Assembly (NCBI RefSeq): GCF_001612685.1
Contig: NZ_BDAY01000092.1
Coordinates: forward strand, 1-47,599
Source of the DNA: Nocardia altamirensis NBRC 108246
GTDB lineage: Bacteria; Actinomycetota; Actinomycetes; Mycobacteriales; Mycobacteriaceae
Length of the DNA: 47,599 nucleotides
Direction of reading: 5' to 3'
Position 1 is the first letter of the stretch. The number at the start of each line of letters is the position of its first letter. The notes under the pieces were generated by a model. That model did not search any database. It was not told the DNA's origin and saw nothing but the letters and a program-made list of their open reading frames with translations. The translations under genes and the position numbers were made by a program. Positions 7,543 through 15,058 of the stretch are shown here, piece by piece.

Positions 7543-8346
7543 TCAGGACTTGACGGCGATCCCGCCGACAATGATCTGTTCGACCAAGCTCAAATTCTCC
7601 CGCACGATGCCGTCCGGCCGCCACAGTGTCAGCGGCACCAGACCCGGCTCGACCAGCGGATACCCACGGAACAACCGGGTGATCTCCGCTTCGGTGCGGA
7701 AACGCCCGCTGCCGAGGAATTCGATGAACGATTTCTCCAACGCGCGCGACTCCTCGCCCGTGTCGAGGAAGTGCGTGATGAACAGATGACTACCGACCGG
7801 CACCGCGTCCAGGTATCCGTCGACGACGTCCTCGGGATTCTCGTCGTCGTGCAGGTGATGCAGCATGCCGACGAGCAAGACGGCGATCGGCTCGCCGAAA
7901 TCGATGAGCTCCTGCACATCCGGGTGCGCGAGCACCTTGGCGGGGTTACGCAGATCGGCGGTGATGACTCGCGTCTGATCGTTCTCGCCGAGTAGCGCAC
8001 GTCCATGCGCCAACACGATCGGATCGAAGTCGACGTACACGACCCGGGAACCCGGCTGCAGCGACTGCGCGACCTGATGGGTGTTCTCCATGGTGGGTAG
8101 CCCCGCACCGAGATCCAGGTATTGCTGCAGTTTTGCTGTGCCGGCCAGGTAGCGAACCCCACGACCGAGCACCGCCCGGTTCAGTTTGGCGAGTACGTCC
8201 ACCTCAGGCATGGTTTCCTGCAGGTGTTCGATGACATGTTCGTCGGAAGGGTAGAAATCCTTGCCACCTAGCAGGGCGTCATAGACTCGCGAAATACTCG
8301 GCTTGGACACGTCGAAGTCGACTGGCGCCGAATCGGAGCTTGTCAT
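7543..8346 (-). CDS. SAM-dependent methyltransferase, Methyltransf_19 (DUF574) family
   Basis: The 267-residue protein shows the family hallmarks: PSISRVYDALLGGKDFY near the N-terminus (residues 16-32), the SAM-binding motif YLDLGAGLPT at 76-85, the acidic VYVDFDPIVLAHGRALL strand after it, and GMLHHLHDDENP in the middle. Members of this large actinomycete family are assumed to methylate small molecules; their substrates are mostly unknown. It is a single gene read toward the hairpin repeat array, which lies just downstream. Confidence 0.9.
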   Translation of the reverse strand: MTSSDSAPVDFDVSKPSISRVYDALLGGKDFYPSDEHVIEHLQETMPEVDVLAKLNRAVLGRGVRYLAGTAKLQQYLDLGAGLPTMENTHQVAQSLQPGSRVVYVDFDPIVLAHGRALLGENDQTRVITADLRNPAKVLAHPDVQELIDFGEPIAVLLVGMLHHLHDDENPEDVVDGYLDAVPVGSHLFITHFLDTGEESRALEKSFIEFLGSGRFRTEAEITRLFRGYPLVEPGLVPLTLWRPDGIVRENLSLVEQIIVGGIAVKS

Positions 8347-8450
8347 CGTTCACCCTTTACGCGTGGAACTCGGACAGTTGACCGTCTTCGAAAAGCCTAG
8401 CTACGCAAGCAGATGACGTGCGGCGCAATGGCCGTTTCTCTCGACCAGGA

Positions 8451-9188
8451 TTACCGGGTGAGTGCGGCTACCCAATCCTCGTTACTCACGTCGATCTTGG
8501 TCTTGCCGTCGAACACGGAGGGAGTACCCGCCTTGCCACCCGTCAACACATCGAGTGCGTCGGTGGTGGCCTGCGCCGATGCGCGAGCGCTATCGACCTT
8601 GGCGCCGGTGGCGATGCACTGCACCACCGGCTCAGCGGCGCCCGCGACCCGGGCCAGCGCGGCGAGTTCGTCGTTGGAGAGGTCGGCGCCGCCCTCGCTC
8701 GGGCGCTTGGTGGTGAACGTCTCGGTGTGGAACTTCGCATACACCGAGCTCGAAACACCTTCGGCCACACACTGATTCGCGGCGACAGCGCGGGTCGAGT
8801 AGTCCTTGCTCCGCGAGCGCGGATCGAGGAAGTTCACCAGCCGGTAGCGGACGGCCAGTTTGCCCTCGTCGATCTGCTGGGCGATCTCCTGCCCATAGGT
8901 GCGCTCCATGTTCCCGCAGGCCGGGCAGAGCGGGTCTTCGAAGATGTCGATCGTCTTCACCGCACTCGGCTTGCGCAGCAGAATCGAACCGTCCGATTCG
9001 AGCACCACGGTCACCGCCGGATCGTGCACCGACCCGTATCCGTCGTTGCGCACCGCGGGCTCGTCGCGCCCCCACGTGATCGCCGCGATCACGATCACCA
9101 CGATCAATGCGAGGGCCACGGCGCCCAGTGCATAGGTGGTCGTGCTGGACATGGGCCTCGGGGTGTAGTTCGAACGCGATTCGCTCAC
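8451..9188 (-). CDS. Membrane-anchored DsbA-like thioredoxin-fold protein
   Basis: The 245-residue protein has one N-terminal membrane helix (about residues 19-38) and an extracytoplasmic thioredoxin-fold domain with the active-site motif Cys88-Pro-Ala-Cys91 in EDPLCPACGNME. The cis-Pro region is GTPSVF near the C-terminus. It resembles the Thioredoxin_4/DsbA-like oxidoreductases that form or reshuffle disulfides in the actinobacterial envelope. I chose the GTG at 9188 (VSESRSNYTPRP) because family members usually begin with a short polar tail before the helix; the ATG at 9152 is an alternative. Confidence 0.85.
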   Translation of the reverse strand: MSESRSNYTPRPMSSTTTYALGAVALALIVVIVIAAITWGRDEPAVRNDGYGSVHDPAVTVVLESDGSILLRKPSAVKTIDIFEDPLCPACGNMERTYGQEIAQQIDEGKLAVRYRLVNFLDPRSRSKDYSTRAVAANQCVAEGVSSSVYAKFHTETFTTKRPSEGGADLSNDELAALARVAGAAEPVVQCIATGAKVDSARASAQATTDALDVLTGGKAGTPSVFDGKTKIDVSNEDWVAALTR

Positions 9189-9264
9189 TCTGCATACTTT
9201 GCCGCAACCGCTCGCCGCCATTACTTCCGGCCCGAACAATCGCAGGTCGCACCAGCGGCGCGGA

Positions 9265-10653
9265 TCAGCGGACGATTCGATCGCGACCGGTGGGTTCGGC
9301 CTCGACCTGCGTAACCGTCGGCGCGACCGCGGTATCCGCGACCGGCGCACCTGCCACCGCCTGCTCGACCTCGCGGGTCACCAACTGATGCTCGGCACCA
9401 TCCGCACCACAGATGTGCTCGCACGCATCCGGCACTTCCTCGGTTGCCCGCTGCCGCATCGGCTCAGGCACCACCGCCCATCCCACCGCCGCAACAGCGA
9501 GCAGAGCACCGGTCACCGCGAGCGCGAACCCGTACGACGCCTGCTGAGCCAATGCACCGACCGCGACCGGACCGAGCACGGTCCCGAGATCGGCCGCCAT
9601 CTGGAACCCGGCGAGCACCGGCCCGCCGCGCGCGTTCGGCCCGATGATGTCGGCGACCGCGGCCTGCTGAGTCGGCGTGAACAGGCCTGCCCCAACGCCG
9701 GCGACAACCGAGGTGACCAGCAACCACACCAGGTTGTCGGAGATCCCGAGCCCGGCGGTGCCGAGCGCACAGATCAACAATCCGGCGATCAGGAACGGCC
9801 TGCGCCCCCACCGGTCGGAGTACCGGCCCGCAAAGAAGAGCACCGCGACATTGCCCGCCGCGAACACGGTCAACGCCACCCCGGCCATGCCGGGCGACTG
9901 ATGCAGCACCTCGACGACAAGCAGCGGCACCAACGCCATCCGCACGCCGAACACCGCGGCACCGTTGGCGAAGTTCGACAGCAGCACCGCCCGGTACTCC
10001 CGCTGCGCCCACCCTTCCCGGAACGACATCATCCGCACGCCGCCCACCGTTTCCGGCGCGGCCAGCCGCGAGTTCCGCAGTGCCAGATAGACGGCCACCG
10101 TCACCGCGAGCAACGCCACCGCATAGATCAGGAACGGCACGCGCAGCCCGAGCCCGGACAACACACCACCGACCAGCGGACCACTCACCGACCCGATCAG
10201 GAAGCTGGTCGACCACAGTGCCGACACCCGGCCCCGCGCCGCGGGCGGCGACATCCGGATCACCAACGCCAGCGACGACACCGTGAACATGGTCGACCCG
10301 ATCCCGCCGAGCGACCGCAAAACCATGAGCTGCCAATAACTTTGCGCGAACGCGCAGGCGCCGGTCGACACCGCGACGATCAACAGCCCGCCGAGATAGA
10401 CCGACCGCTCCCCCAGCTTCTGCACCAGCTGCCCGCTCATCGGCGCGAACAGCAACCGCATCAACGCGAACGCGCTCACGATCGCCGAGGCCGCGGCAAC
10501 GCCGACCCCGAAGCTGCGGGCGAACTGCGGCAGCACCGGCGCCACCAGCCCGAATCCGATGGCGATGACGAACGCGCCTGCGACGAGAACCCAGATCTCG
10601 ATGGGTAGCGCCTGCTCGCGTGCCGCCTTGCTGCCCACCGATCTACTATTCAC
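9265..10653 (-). CDS. MFS transporter, 12-helix drug/metabolite efflux type
   Basis: The 462-residue protein has 12 predicted helices. The first loop reads GLVAPVLPQFARSFG, the cytoplasmic MFS motif appears as MSGQLVQKLGERS, and a second copy is GRYSDRWGRRP between helices 8 and 9. About 60 hydrophilic residues follow the last helix, an unusually long acidic tail. The GTG start lies inside the end of the phosphoglucomutase gene, with an eight-base overlap, so translation is probably coupled. The substrate cannot be read from sequence. Confidence 0.88.
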   Translation of the reverse strand: MNSRSVGSKAAREQALPIEIWVLVAGAFVIAIGFGLVAPVLPQFARSFGVGVAAASAIVSAFALMRLLFAPMSGQLVQKLGERSVYLGGLLIVAVSTGACAFAQSYWQLMVLRSLGGIGSTMFTVSSLALVIRMSPPAARGRVSALWSTSFLIGSVSGPLVGGVLSGLGLRVPFLIYAVALLAVTVAVYLALRNSRLAAPETVGGVRMMSFREGWAQREYRAVLLSNFANGAAVFGVRMALVPLLVVEVLHQSPGMAGVALTVFAAGNVAVLFFAGRYSDRWGRRPFLIAGLLICALGTAGLGISDNLVWLLVTSVVAGVGAGLFTPTQQAAVADIIGPNARGGPVLAGFQMAADLGTVLGPVAVGALAQQASYGFALAVTGALLAVAAVGWAVVPEPMRQRATEEVPDACEHICGADGAEHQLVTREVEQAVAGAPVADTAVAPTVTQVEAEPTGRDRIVR

Positions 10654-12286
10654 CGGCTAGCGCCTGTCCCACCACTTCCTCCGCGGCCGCCTGCACCTGT
10701 GCGAGGTGCTCGGGACCGTGGAACGACTCCGCGTAGATCTTGTACTTGTCCTCGGTGCCGGAGGGACGTGCCGCGAACCACGCGTTCTCGGTGGTCACCT
10801 TGAGCCCGCCCAGCGGCGCGCCGTTGCCCTTCGCTCTGGTGAGCACGGACGTGATGGGTTCGCCTGCCATCTCCTTGGTGGTGATCATGTCCGGAGTCAA
10901 CTTCGCAAGCAGTGCTTTCTGTTCCGGCGTCGCTGCCGCGTCGATGCGCGCGTAGGCCGGTGTGCCGTAGCGACGTTCGAGGTCGACGTAGCGCGCCGAC
11001 GGGCTCTGGCCGGTGACCGCGGCGATCTCGGCGGCGAGCAGCGCGAGCAGGATGCCGTCTTTGTCGGTGGTCCACACGGTGCCGTCCATCCGGAGGAAGG
11101 ACGCGCCCGCGCTTTCCTCGCCGCCGAATGCGAGGCTGCCGCTGAACAATCCGGGCACGAAGAACTTGAAGCCGACGGGCACCTCGTGCACGTCGCGGCC
11201 GAGCACGCTGACCACCCGGTCGATCATCGACGAGGTCACCACCGTCTTACCGATCTTGGTCAGCGCGTCCCAGCCCATCCGGTTCGCGACGAGATACTCG
11301 ATCGCGACCGCGAGGAAATGGTTCGGGTTCATCAGCCCACCGTCGGGCGTGACGATGCCGTGCCGGTCGGCGTCGGCGTCGTTGCCGGTGGACAGGTCGT
11401 AGTCGTCCTTGATCGCGATCAGCGACGCCATCGCATACCGCGAGGACGGATCCATCCGGATCTTGCCGTCGCCGTCGAGCGTCATGAACCGCCAGGTCGG
11501 GTCGACGAACGGGTTGACGACCTCGAGCTCGAGGTCGTAGCGCTGCCCGATCTCTTCCCAGTAATCGACGCTCGCCCCGCCCATCGGGTCGGCGCCGAGC
11601 CGGATGCCTGCGCCGCGAACGGCGTCCAGGTTCAACACGTTCGGCAGATCGGCGATGTAGTGGTCCAGGTAGTCGTAGCGCTGGACGTTGGTCGCCAGCG
11701 CGTGCGCCAAGGTGGTGCGTTTGATGCCTGCCAGCCCGTTGTTCAGCAGTTCGTTGGCGCGGGCGGCGATGGCGTCGGTGGCGGTGTTGTCGGCCGGACC
11801 ACCGTGCGGCGGATTGTATTTGAAGCCACCGTCGCGTGGCGGATTGTGCGACGGCGTGACAACGATGCCGTCGGCCTGATTCCGGGTGCCGCCCCGATTG
11901 TGGCGCAGCACAGCATGACTCAACGCAGGCGTCGGCGTGTACCGGTCGCGGGCGTCGATCATCGCGGTGACATCGTTGGCGGCGAGCACCTCGAGCGCGG
12001 TCGTCATGGCAGGCTCGGACAACGCGTGGGTGTCCCTGGCCAGGTACACCGGACCGGTAATCCCGCGCGTCGCACGGTATTCCACGATGGACTGGGTGAT
12101 CGCGAGGATGTGCGCCTCGTTGAACGCGGTGTCCAGGCTCGACCCGCGATGCCCCGAGGTACCGAACACCACCTGCTGCGCCGGATCCGACGGATCCGGA
12201 ATACGGCTGTAGTAGGCCGTGACCAGGTGTGCGATGTCCTCCAGGTCGGTGGGACGCGCGAGTCGCCCTGCTCGATCATGGGCCAC
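10646..12286 (-). CDS. pgm: Alpha-D-glucose phosphate-specific phosphoglucomutase
   Basis: It interconverts glucose-1-phosphate and glucose-6-phosphate in the cytoplasm, feeding glycogen, trehalose and cell-wall sugar synthesis. The 546-residue length fits the family. The phosphoserine loop TPSHNP (Ser146), the N-terminal GTSGHRG at 42-48, the metal loop DADADR (Asp303, 305, 307) and the C-terminal phosphate-binding RPSGTEDKYKIY are all intact. I chose the GTG at 12286, which has a good ribosome binding site (GGAAGGGAG) and gives the family's usual beginning (AHDRAGRLARP); longer in-frame starts lack support. The last eight bases overlap the start of the MFS gene. Confidence 0.95.
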   Translation of the reverse strand: MAHDRAGRLARPTDLEDIAHLVTAYYSRIPDPSDPAQQVVFGTSGHRGSSLDTAFNEAHILAITQSIVEYRATRGITGPVYLARDTHALSEPAMTTALEVLAANDVTAMIDARDRYTPTPALSHAVLRHNRGGTRNQADGIVVTPSHNPPRDGGFKYNPPHGGPADNTATDAIAARANELLNNGLAGIKRTTLAHALATNVQRYDYLDHYIADLPNVLNLDAVRGAGIRLGADPMGGASVDYWEEIGQRYDLELEVVNPFVDPTWRFMTLDGDGKIRMDPSSRYAMASLIAIKDDYDLSTGNDADADRHGIVTPDGGLMNPNHFLAVAIEYLVANRMGWDALTKIGKTVVTSSMIDRVVSVLGRDVHEVPVGFKFFVPGLFSGSLAFGGEESAGASFLRMDGTVWTTDKDGILLALLAAEIAAVTGQSPSARYVDLERRYGTPAYARIDAAATPEQKALLAKLTPDMITTKEMAGEPITSVLTRAKGNGAPLGGLKVTTENAWFAARPSGTEDKYKIYAESFHGPEHLAQVQAAAEEVVGQALAGE

Positions 12287-12333
12287 GCTCGGGTCTCCCT
12301 TCCGTATCGACGGCGCCCTGCTCGTCATCAGGA

Positions 12334-12696
12334 TCATGTCGACAACCACTGCGTTGTCGACGCGGCGGCGAAGACCGCGGCCAGGCTGACCGCGACACTG
12401 ATCACGATGTTGCCGACGGCGTAGGCGTAGGCGCCGTCCGCCACCAGCCGGATCGTCTCGTAACCGAACGTGCTGAACGTGGTCAGCGCGCCGCAGAAAC
12501 CCGTACCGGCGGCGGCCAGCAGCCAGTTGCCCGCACCAGCGCCGATCAATCCACCGAGCAACGCCGAACCGACAATGTTAACGGTCAGCGTGCCCAGCGG
12601 CAGCACGGAATCGAAACGTGCTGATACGACACGATCTACGAGGTATCGGGCGGGCGCGCCGAGCATCCCGCCGAGCAGGATGAGCAGAACGGTCAT
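12334..12696 (-). CDS. crcB: FluC/CrcB fluoride channel subunit 1
   Basis: A four-helix membrane protein of 120 residues that expels fluoride as part of a dual-topology dimer. The family features are present: GGMLGAPARY near the N-terminus, the conserved Asn40 in TLTVNIVGS, and the pore box TTFSTF with Phe74 and Phe77. It overlaps the upstream DUF190 gene by ATGA. It is the downstream member of a crcB-DUF190-crcB operon, so the working channel is probably a heterodimer with the other CrcB. Confidence 0.93.
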   Translation of the reverse strand: MTVLLILLGGMLGAPARYLVDRVVSARFDSVLPLGTLTVNIVGSALLGGLIGAGAGNWLLAAAGTGFCGALTTFSTFGYETIRLVADGAYAYAVGNIVISVAVSLAAVFAAASTTQWLST

Positions 12697-13055
12697 CGGG
12701 CGGCTCCCTGCCACAGCTCGAGTGGCGAGAGAGCGACGTTGATGGTGGTGAACAGCTCGGCGTTCTGCTCGACGAAGGAGCGCAGCCGCTCCGGTTCGTC
12801 GACGAGAATCAGCATCAGGGGCAGATGATCGGCCATGTCGAGGATTCGGGTGGTGTGGATGCGCGAGGACGCGCCGTAGCCTTCGATGCCGCGCCACACG
12901 CTGGCCCCGGCCAGTCCGATGTCGCGGGCCCGGCGCACGATCTCGTGGTACAGGGGCGAGTGCCGCCATTTGTCGTCCTCGTCGAGCAGCACTGTCAACC
13001 GCGCAGCCGGCTGCCACCGTCCCGCTTCGCTCGCGTGGTCGGTTCGTTCGCTCAC
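12693..13055 (-). CDS. DUF190 family protein between two fluC genes
   Basis: This 120-residue cytoplasmic protein starts at a GTG with a very strong ribosome binding site (AAGGGGGTAGGG). It has the DUF190 pattern, a ferredoxin-like fold related to PII proteins: LTVLLDEDDKWRHSPLYHEIVRRARDIG as two segments, then GASVWRGIEGYGA, and IHTTRILD with LPLMLILVDE. DUF190 genes commonly accompany crcB pairs in actinobacteria, and a regulatory or accessory role in fluoride export is likely but unproved. The stop overlaps the start of crcB 1, and its start lies five bases after crcB 2. Confidence 0.9.
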   Translation of the reverse strand: MSERTDHASEAGRWQPAARLTVLLDEDDKWRHSPLYHEIVRRARDIGLAGASVWRGIEGYGASSRIHTTRILDMADHLPLMLILVDEPERLRSFVEQNAELFTTINVALSPLELWQGAAR

Positions 13056-13060
13056 TATCC

Positions 13061-13501
13061 CTACCCCCTTCCGTCGTGCCGTTGCCGTTGCCGCCGAGCA
13101 AGTCCAGCTATCCACCGTGTCATGCCCATGGCGAGCGCGACAGCCCCCAGCGATGCCACCACCGATCCCCCGAGATAGCCGAGCGCCTTGGCGACGGCAC
13201 CCGATTCGAGAAGTCTACGAACCTCGAGGGCGTAGGTGGAGAAAGTGGTGAAGCCGCCGAGCACACCGATGCCGAGAAAGGGGCGTAGCAGTCTGTGGGC
13301 TACCCACACTTCGGTGACCAGAACCATCAGGATCCCAATGGCAAAGCATCCCATGACATTGACCGCTAACGTCGACCAGGGCACCTGCCCCTGGCGCACC
13401 GGCCAGCACTCGCCGAAGCCGTAGCGGGCCAGCGCGCCGAGCCCGCCACCGAGCGAGATCACCAGGAGCACTGTCGGTTCGACCAATGGGGCACGGCCCA
13501 C
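13061..13501 (-). CDS. crcB: FluC/CrcB fluoride channel subunit 2
   Basis: A four-helix membrane protein of 146 residues and the first gene of the fluoride operon. It has GGGLGALARYGFG, the conserved Asn48 in TLAVNVMG, and the pore box TTFSTY, where the second Phe of the usual pair is Tyr (Phe87, Tyr90). I prefer the GTG at 13501, preceded by GAGAGGTCAGCAC; a GTG at 13528 would add nine residues and has no ribosome binding site. A basic C-terminal tail ends the protein. It presumably pairs with the other CrcB in opposite orientation. Confidence 0.9.
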   Translation of the reverse strand: MGRAPLVEPTVLLVISLGGGLGALARYGFGECWPVRQGQVPWSTLAVNVMGCFAIGILMVLVTEVWVAHRLLRPFLGIGVLGGFTTFSTYALEVRRLLESGAVAKALGYLGGSVVASLGAVALAMGMTRWIAGLARRQRQRHDGRG

Positions 13502-13589
13502 GTGCTGACCTCTCGACCCGAACGCCACCTGCGTAATGCTATCGGTTGTACCGGACGGTCCGTTCAGCAGGACCCGGGCGCGCTACAAT

Positions 13590-13636
13590 AACGAACAGCG
13601 TTGTTCGTTGACATATCGTGCAGTTCCGCGTACGAA
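13590..13636 (+). promoter_or_regulatory. Promoter with operator-like palindrome upstream of the lipase gene
   Basis: A perfect inverted repeat (AACGAACA at 13590-13597 and TGTTCGTT at 13602-13609, four-base spacer) overlaps the start of a consensus -35 box TTGACA at 13608-13613. Seventeen bases later comes TACGAA (13631-13636) as a -10 box. The start codon is 56 bases further on. The spacing is ideal for a housekeeping sigma promoter, and the palindrome is placed to block it. The regulator is not evident from the neighbours. Confidence 0.6.
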
Positions 13637-13692
13637 TGCCCTGAAGGTTTGGCCGAAGTTGTCTCCATCCCCCACTTACTCAGGTCGGAGCA

Positions 13693-14979
13693 ATGATGGC
13701 GGCACGACGAGCACACTCGACAGCGCACCCGGAGACGGCTGATCCGCGCCGCCCGGGGCGTCAGCAAACGCCCGGCAGACGACAGCTAACCGTCGGAAGG
13801 ACCTTGCGGCGACTCTCGGTGGTCGCGCTCGCGGCGGCCGCGGCCGGACTCGGTCACCTGGCGCCCGCGGTGGCGGCGCCCATCTACCCGATCCCCGACG
13901 GCGACAGCTTCTACTGGGCGCCGCCGGATGTCGGGAACTACCAGCCGGGCGACGTCATGCGCAGCAGGACGGTGCCCGCGGCCGGATTCCCCGGCGCCAC
14001 CGTGTGGCAGCTGCTGTACCGGTCGAGCAACTCGGCGGGCGACCCGATCGGCGCGGTCACCACGCTGCTGCTGCCGCCCGGCGGCGGCATGAACCGTCCA
14101 GTGGTCTCCTATCAGCCCATGGTCAACTCGCTCGGCATGCGGTGCGCGCCCTCGCACAGCATCTTCGACGGAGGCATGCAGGAAGCGCCCGCGCTCAACC
14201 TGCTGCTCGCTCGCGGGTGGGCGGTCGCGGTGCCCGACCATCTCGGACCGGTCAGCGCCTACGGCGCCGCGAAGCTCGGCGCCAGGCTCGTCCTCGACGG
14301 CATCCGTGCCGTAAAGCGCTTCGGCCCAGCCGATCTCGGGCTCAGCCCGGTCGGCATGGCAGGCTACTCCGGCGGCGGCATGGCGACCGGTTTCGCCGCG
14401 GCGCTCGCCCCCGAGTACGCACCGGAGCTGCCCCTCGTCGGCGCGGCCCAGGGCGGCGTTCCGATGAACATCGGCAAGCTGGCCCAGGATGTCGGGATGG
14501 CGCCCAACCCGCTGTTCGGCCTCGGCTTCGCAGCGGCCGCCGGCCTCGAGCGTGAGTACCCGAACGAGCTCCAGATGGACCGAATCCTCAAGCCGGCCGG
14601 TTTCGCCCTGCGCAACCAGCTCGCCAACGCCTGCACCAAGGAGATCATCGACTCGGGGGCGAACAAGAGCTTCGGCGATGTGTTCATCGGCGCCATGGAC
14701 GCCGATCCCGTGGTGATCCGGGTGCTGCACGAGAACAGCATCGAAACCTTCCCCGGTGTGCCGCGCATCCCGATCTACGAATGGCACGGCGCGTCCGACC
14801 AGGTGTCACCGCAGTTGGTGCGAGAGGTCGTCGGGAGGTACTGTGCCGCAGGCACTCCGGTGCTGCTCAATATGGTCCCCGGCGCCGATCATGGCACGGC
14901 GATCGCCGCGGGCGCGCCCGCCGCGTTCGGCTATCTCGCCGATCGCTTCGCAGGTTTGCCCGCACCGAGTAACTGCTAG
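13693..14979 (+). CDS. Secreted lipase, LIP/secretory lipase family
   Basis: The 428-residue protein has a long Arg-rich N-terminus followed by a hydrophobic signal core and an Ala-rich cleavage region around residue 62. The mature alpha/beta-hydrolase has the nucleophile elbow GYSGGG with Ser226, and likely acid and base residues in GASDQVSP and GADHGTA near the end. Such enzymes hydrolyse acylglycerols or other esters outside the cell and are common in Nocardia and Mycobacterium. The start follows TCGGAG. The gene is divergent from the fluoride operon and converges on an MFS gene across a shared terminator. Confidence 0.88.
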   Translation: MMAARRAHSTAHPETADPRRPGRQQTPGRRQLTVGRTLRRLSVVALAAAAAGLGHLAPAVAAPIYPIPDGDSFYWAPPDVGNYQPGDVMRSRTVPAAGFPGATVWQLLYRSSNSAGDPIGAVTTLLLPPGGGMNRPVVSYQPMVNSLGMRCAPSHSIFDGGMQEAPALNLLLARGWAVAVPDHLGPVSAYGAAKLGARLVLDGIRAVKRFGPADLGLSPVGMAGYSGGGMATGFAAALAPEYAPELPLVGAAQGGVPMNIGKLAQDVGMAPNPLFGLGFAAAAGLEREYPNELQMDRILKPAGFALRNQLANACTKEIIDSGANKSFGDVFIGAMDADPVVIRVLHENSIETFPGVPRIPIYEWHGASDQVSPQLVREVVGRYCAAGTPVLLNMVPGADHGTAIAAGAPAAFGYLADRFAGLPAPSNC

Positions 14980-15005
14980 AGAGTTCACTGCTCGACCACA
15001 CACAG

Positions 15006-15043
15006 CACAGCGCCCGCGTTCTTCTTTGAACGCGGGCGCTGTG
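15006..15043. terminator. Bidirectional terminator between lipase and MFS genes
   Basis: A perfect 16-bp stem (CACAGCGCCCGCGTTC at 15006-15021, its complement at 15028-15043) with a six-base TTCTTT loop lies between the convergent stops at 14979 and 15059. It can end transcription from both sides. Confidence 0.85.
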
Positions 15044-15058
15044 TATTTCCGGCGGAAC

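Noticed and set aside
6478..7995. Long plus-strand frames crossing the hairpin repeats
   Set aside because: They run from the end of the DUF222 gene into the antisense of the methyltransferase gene, and their repeated residues simply follow the DNA repeats.
9199..10608. A 469-codon frame opposite the MFS gene
   Set aside because: Its protein is a string of Arg, His, Pro and Gln typical of the complement of a membrane-protein gene.
13529..13692. A fluoride riboswitch before the crcB operon
   Set aside because: The conserved pseudoknot-forming motifs of the crcB riboswitch are not visible upstream of the fluoride genes.
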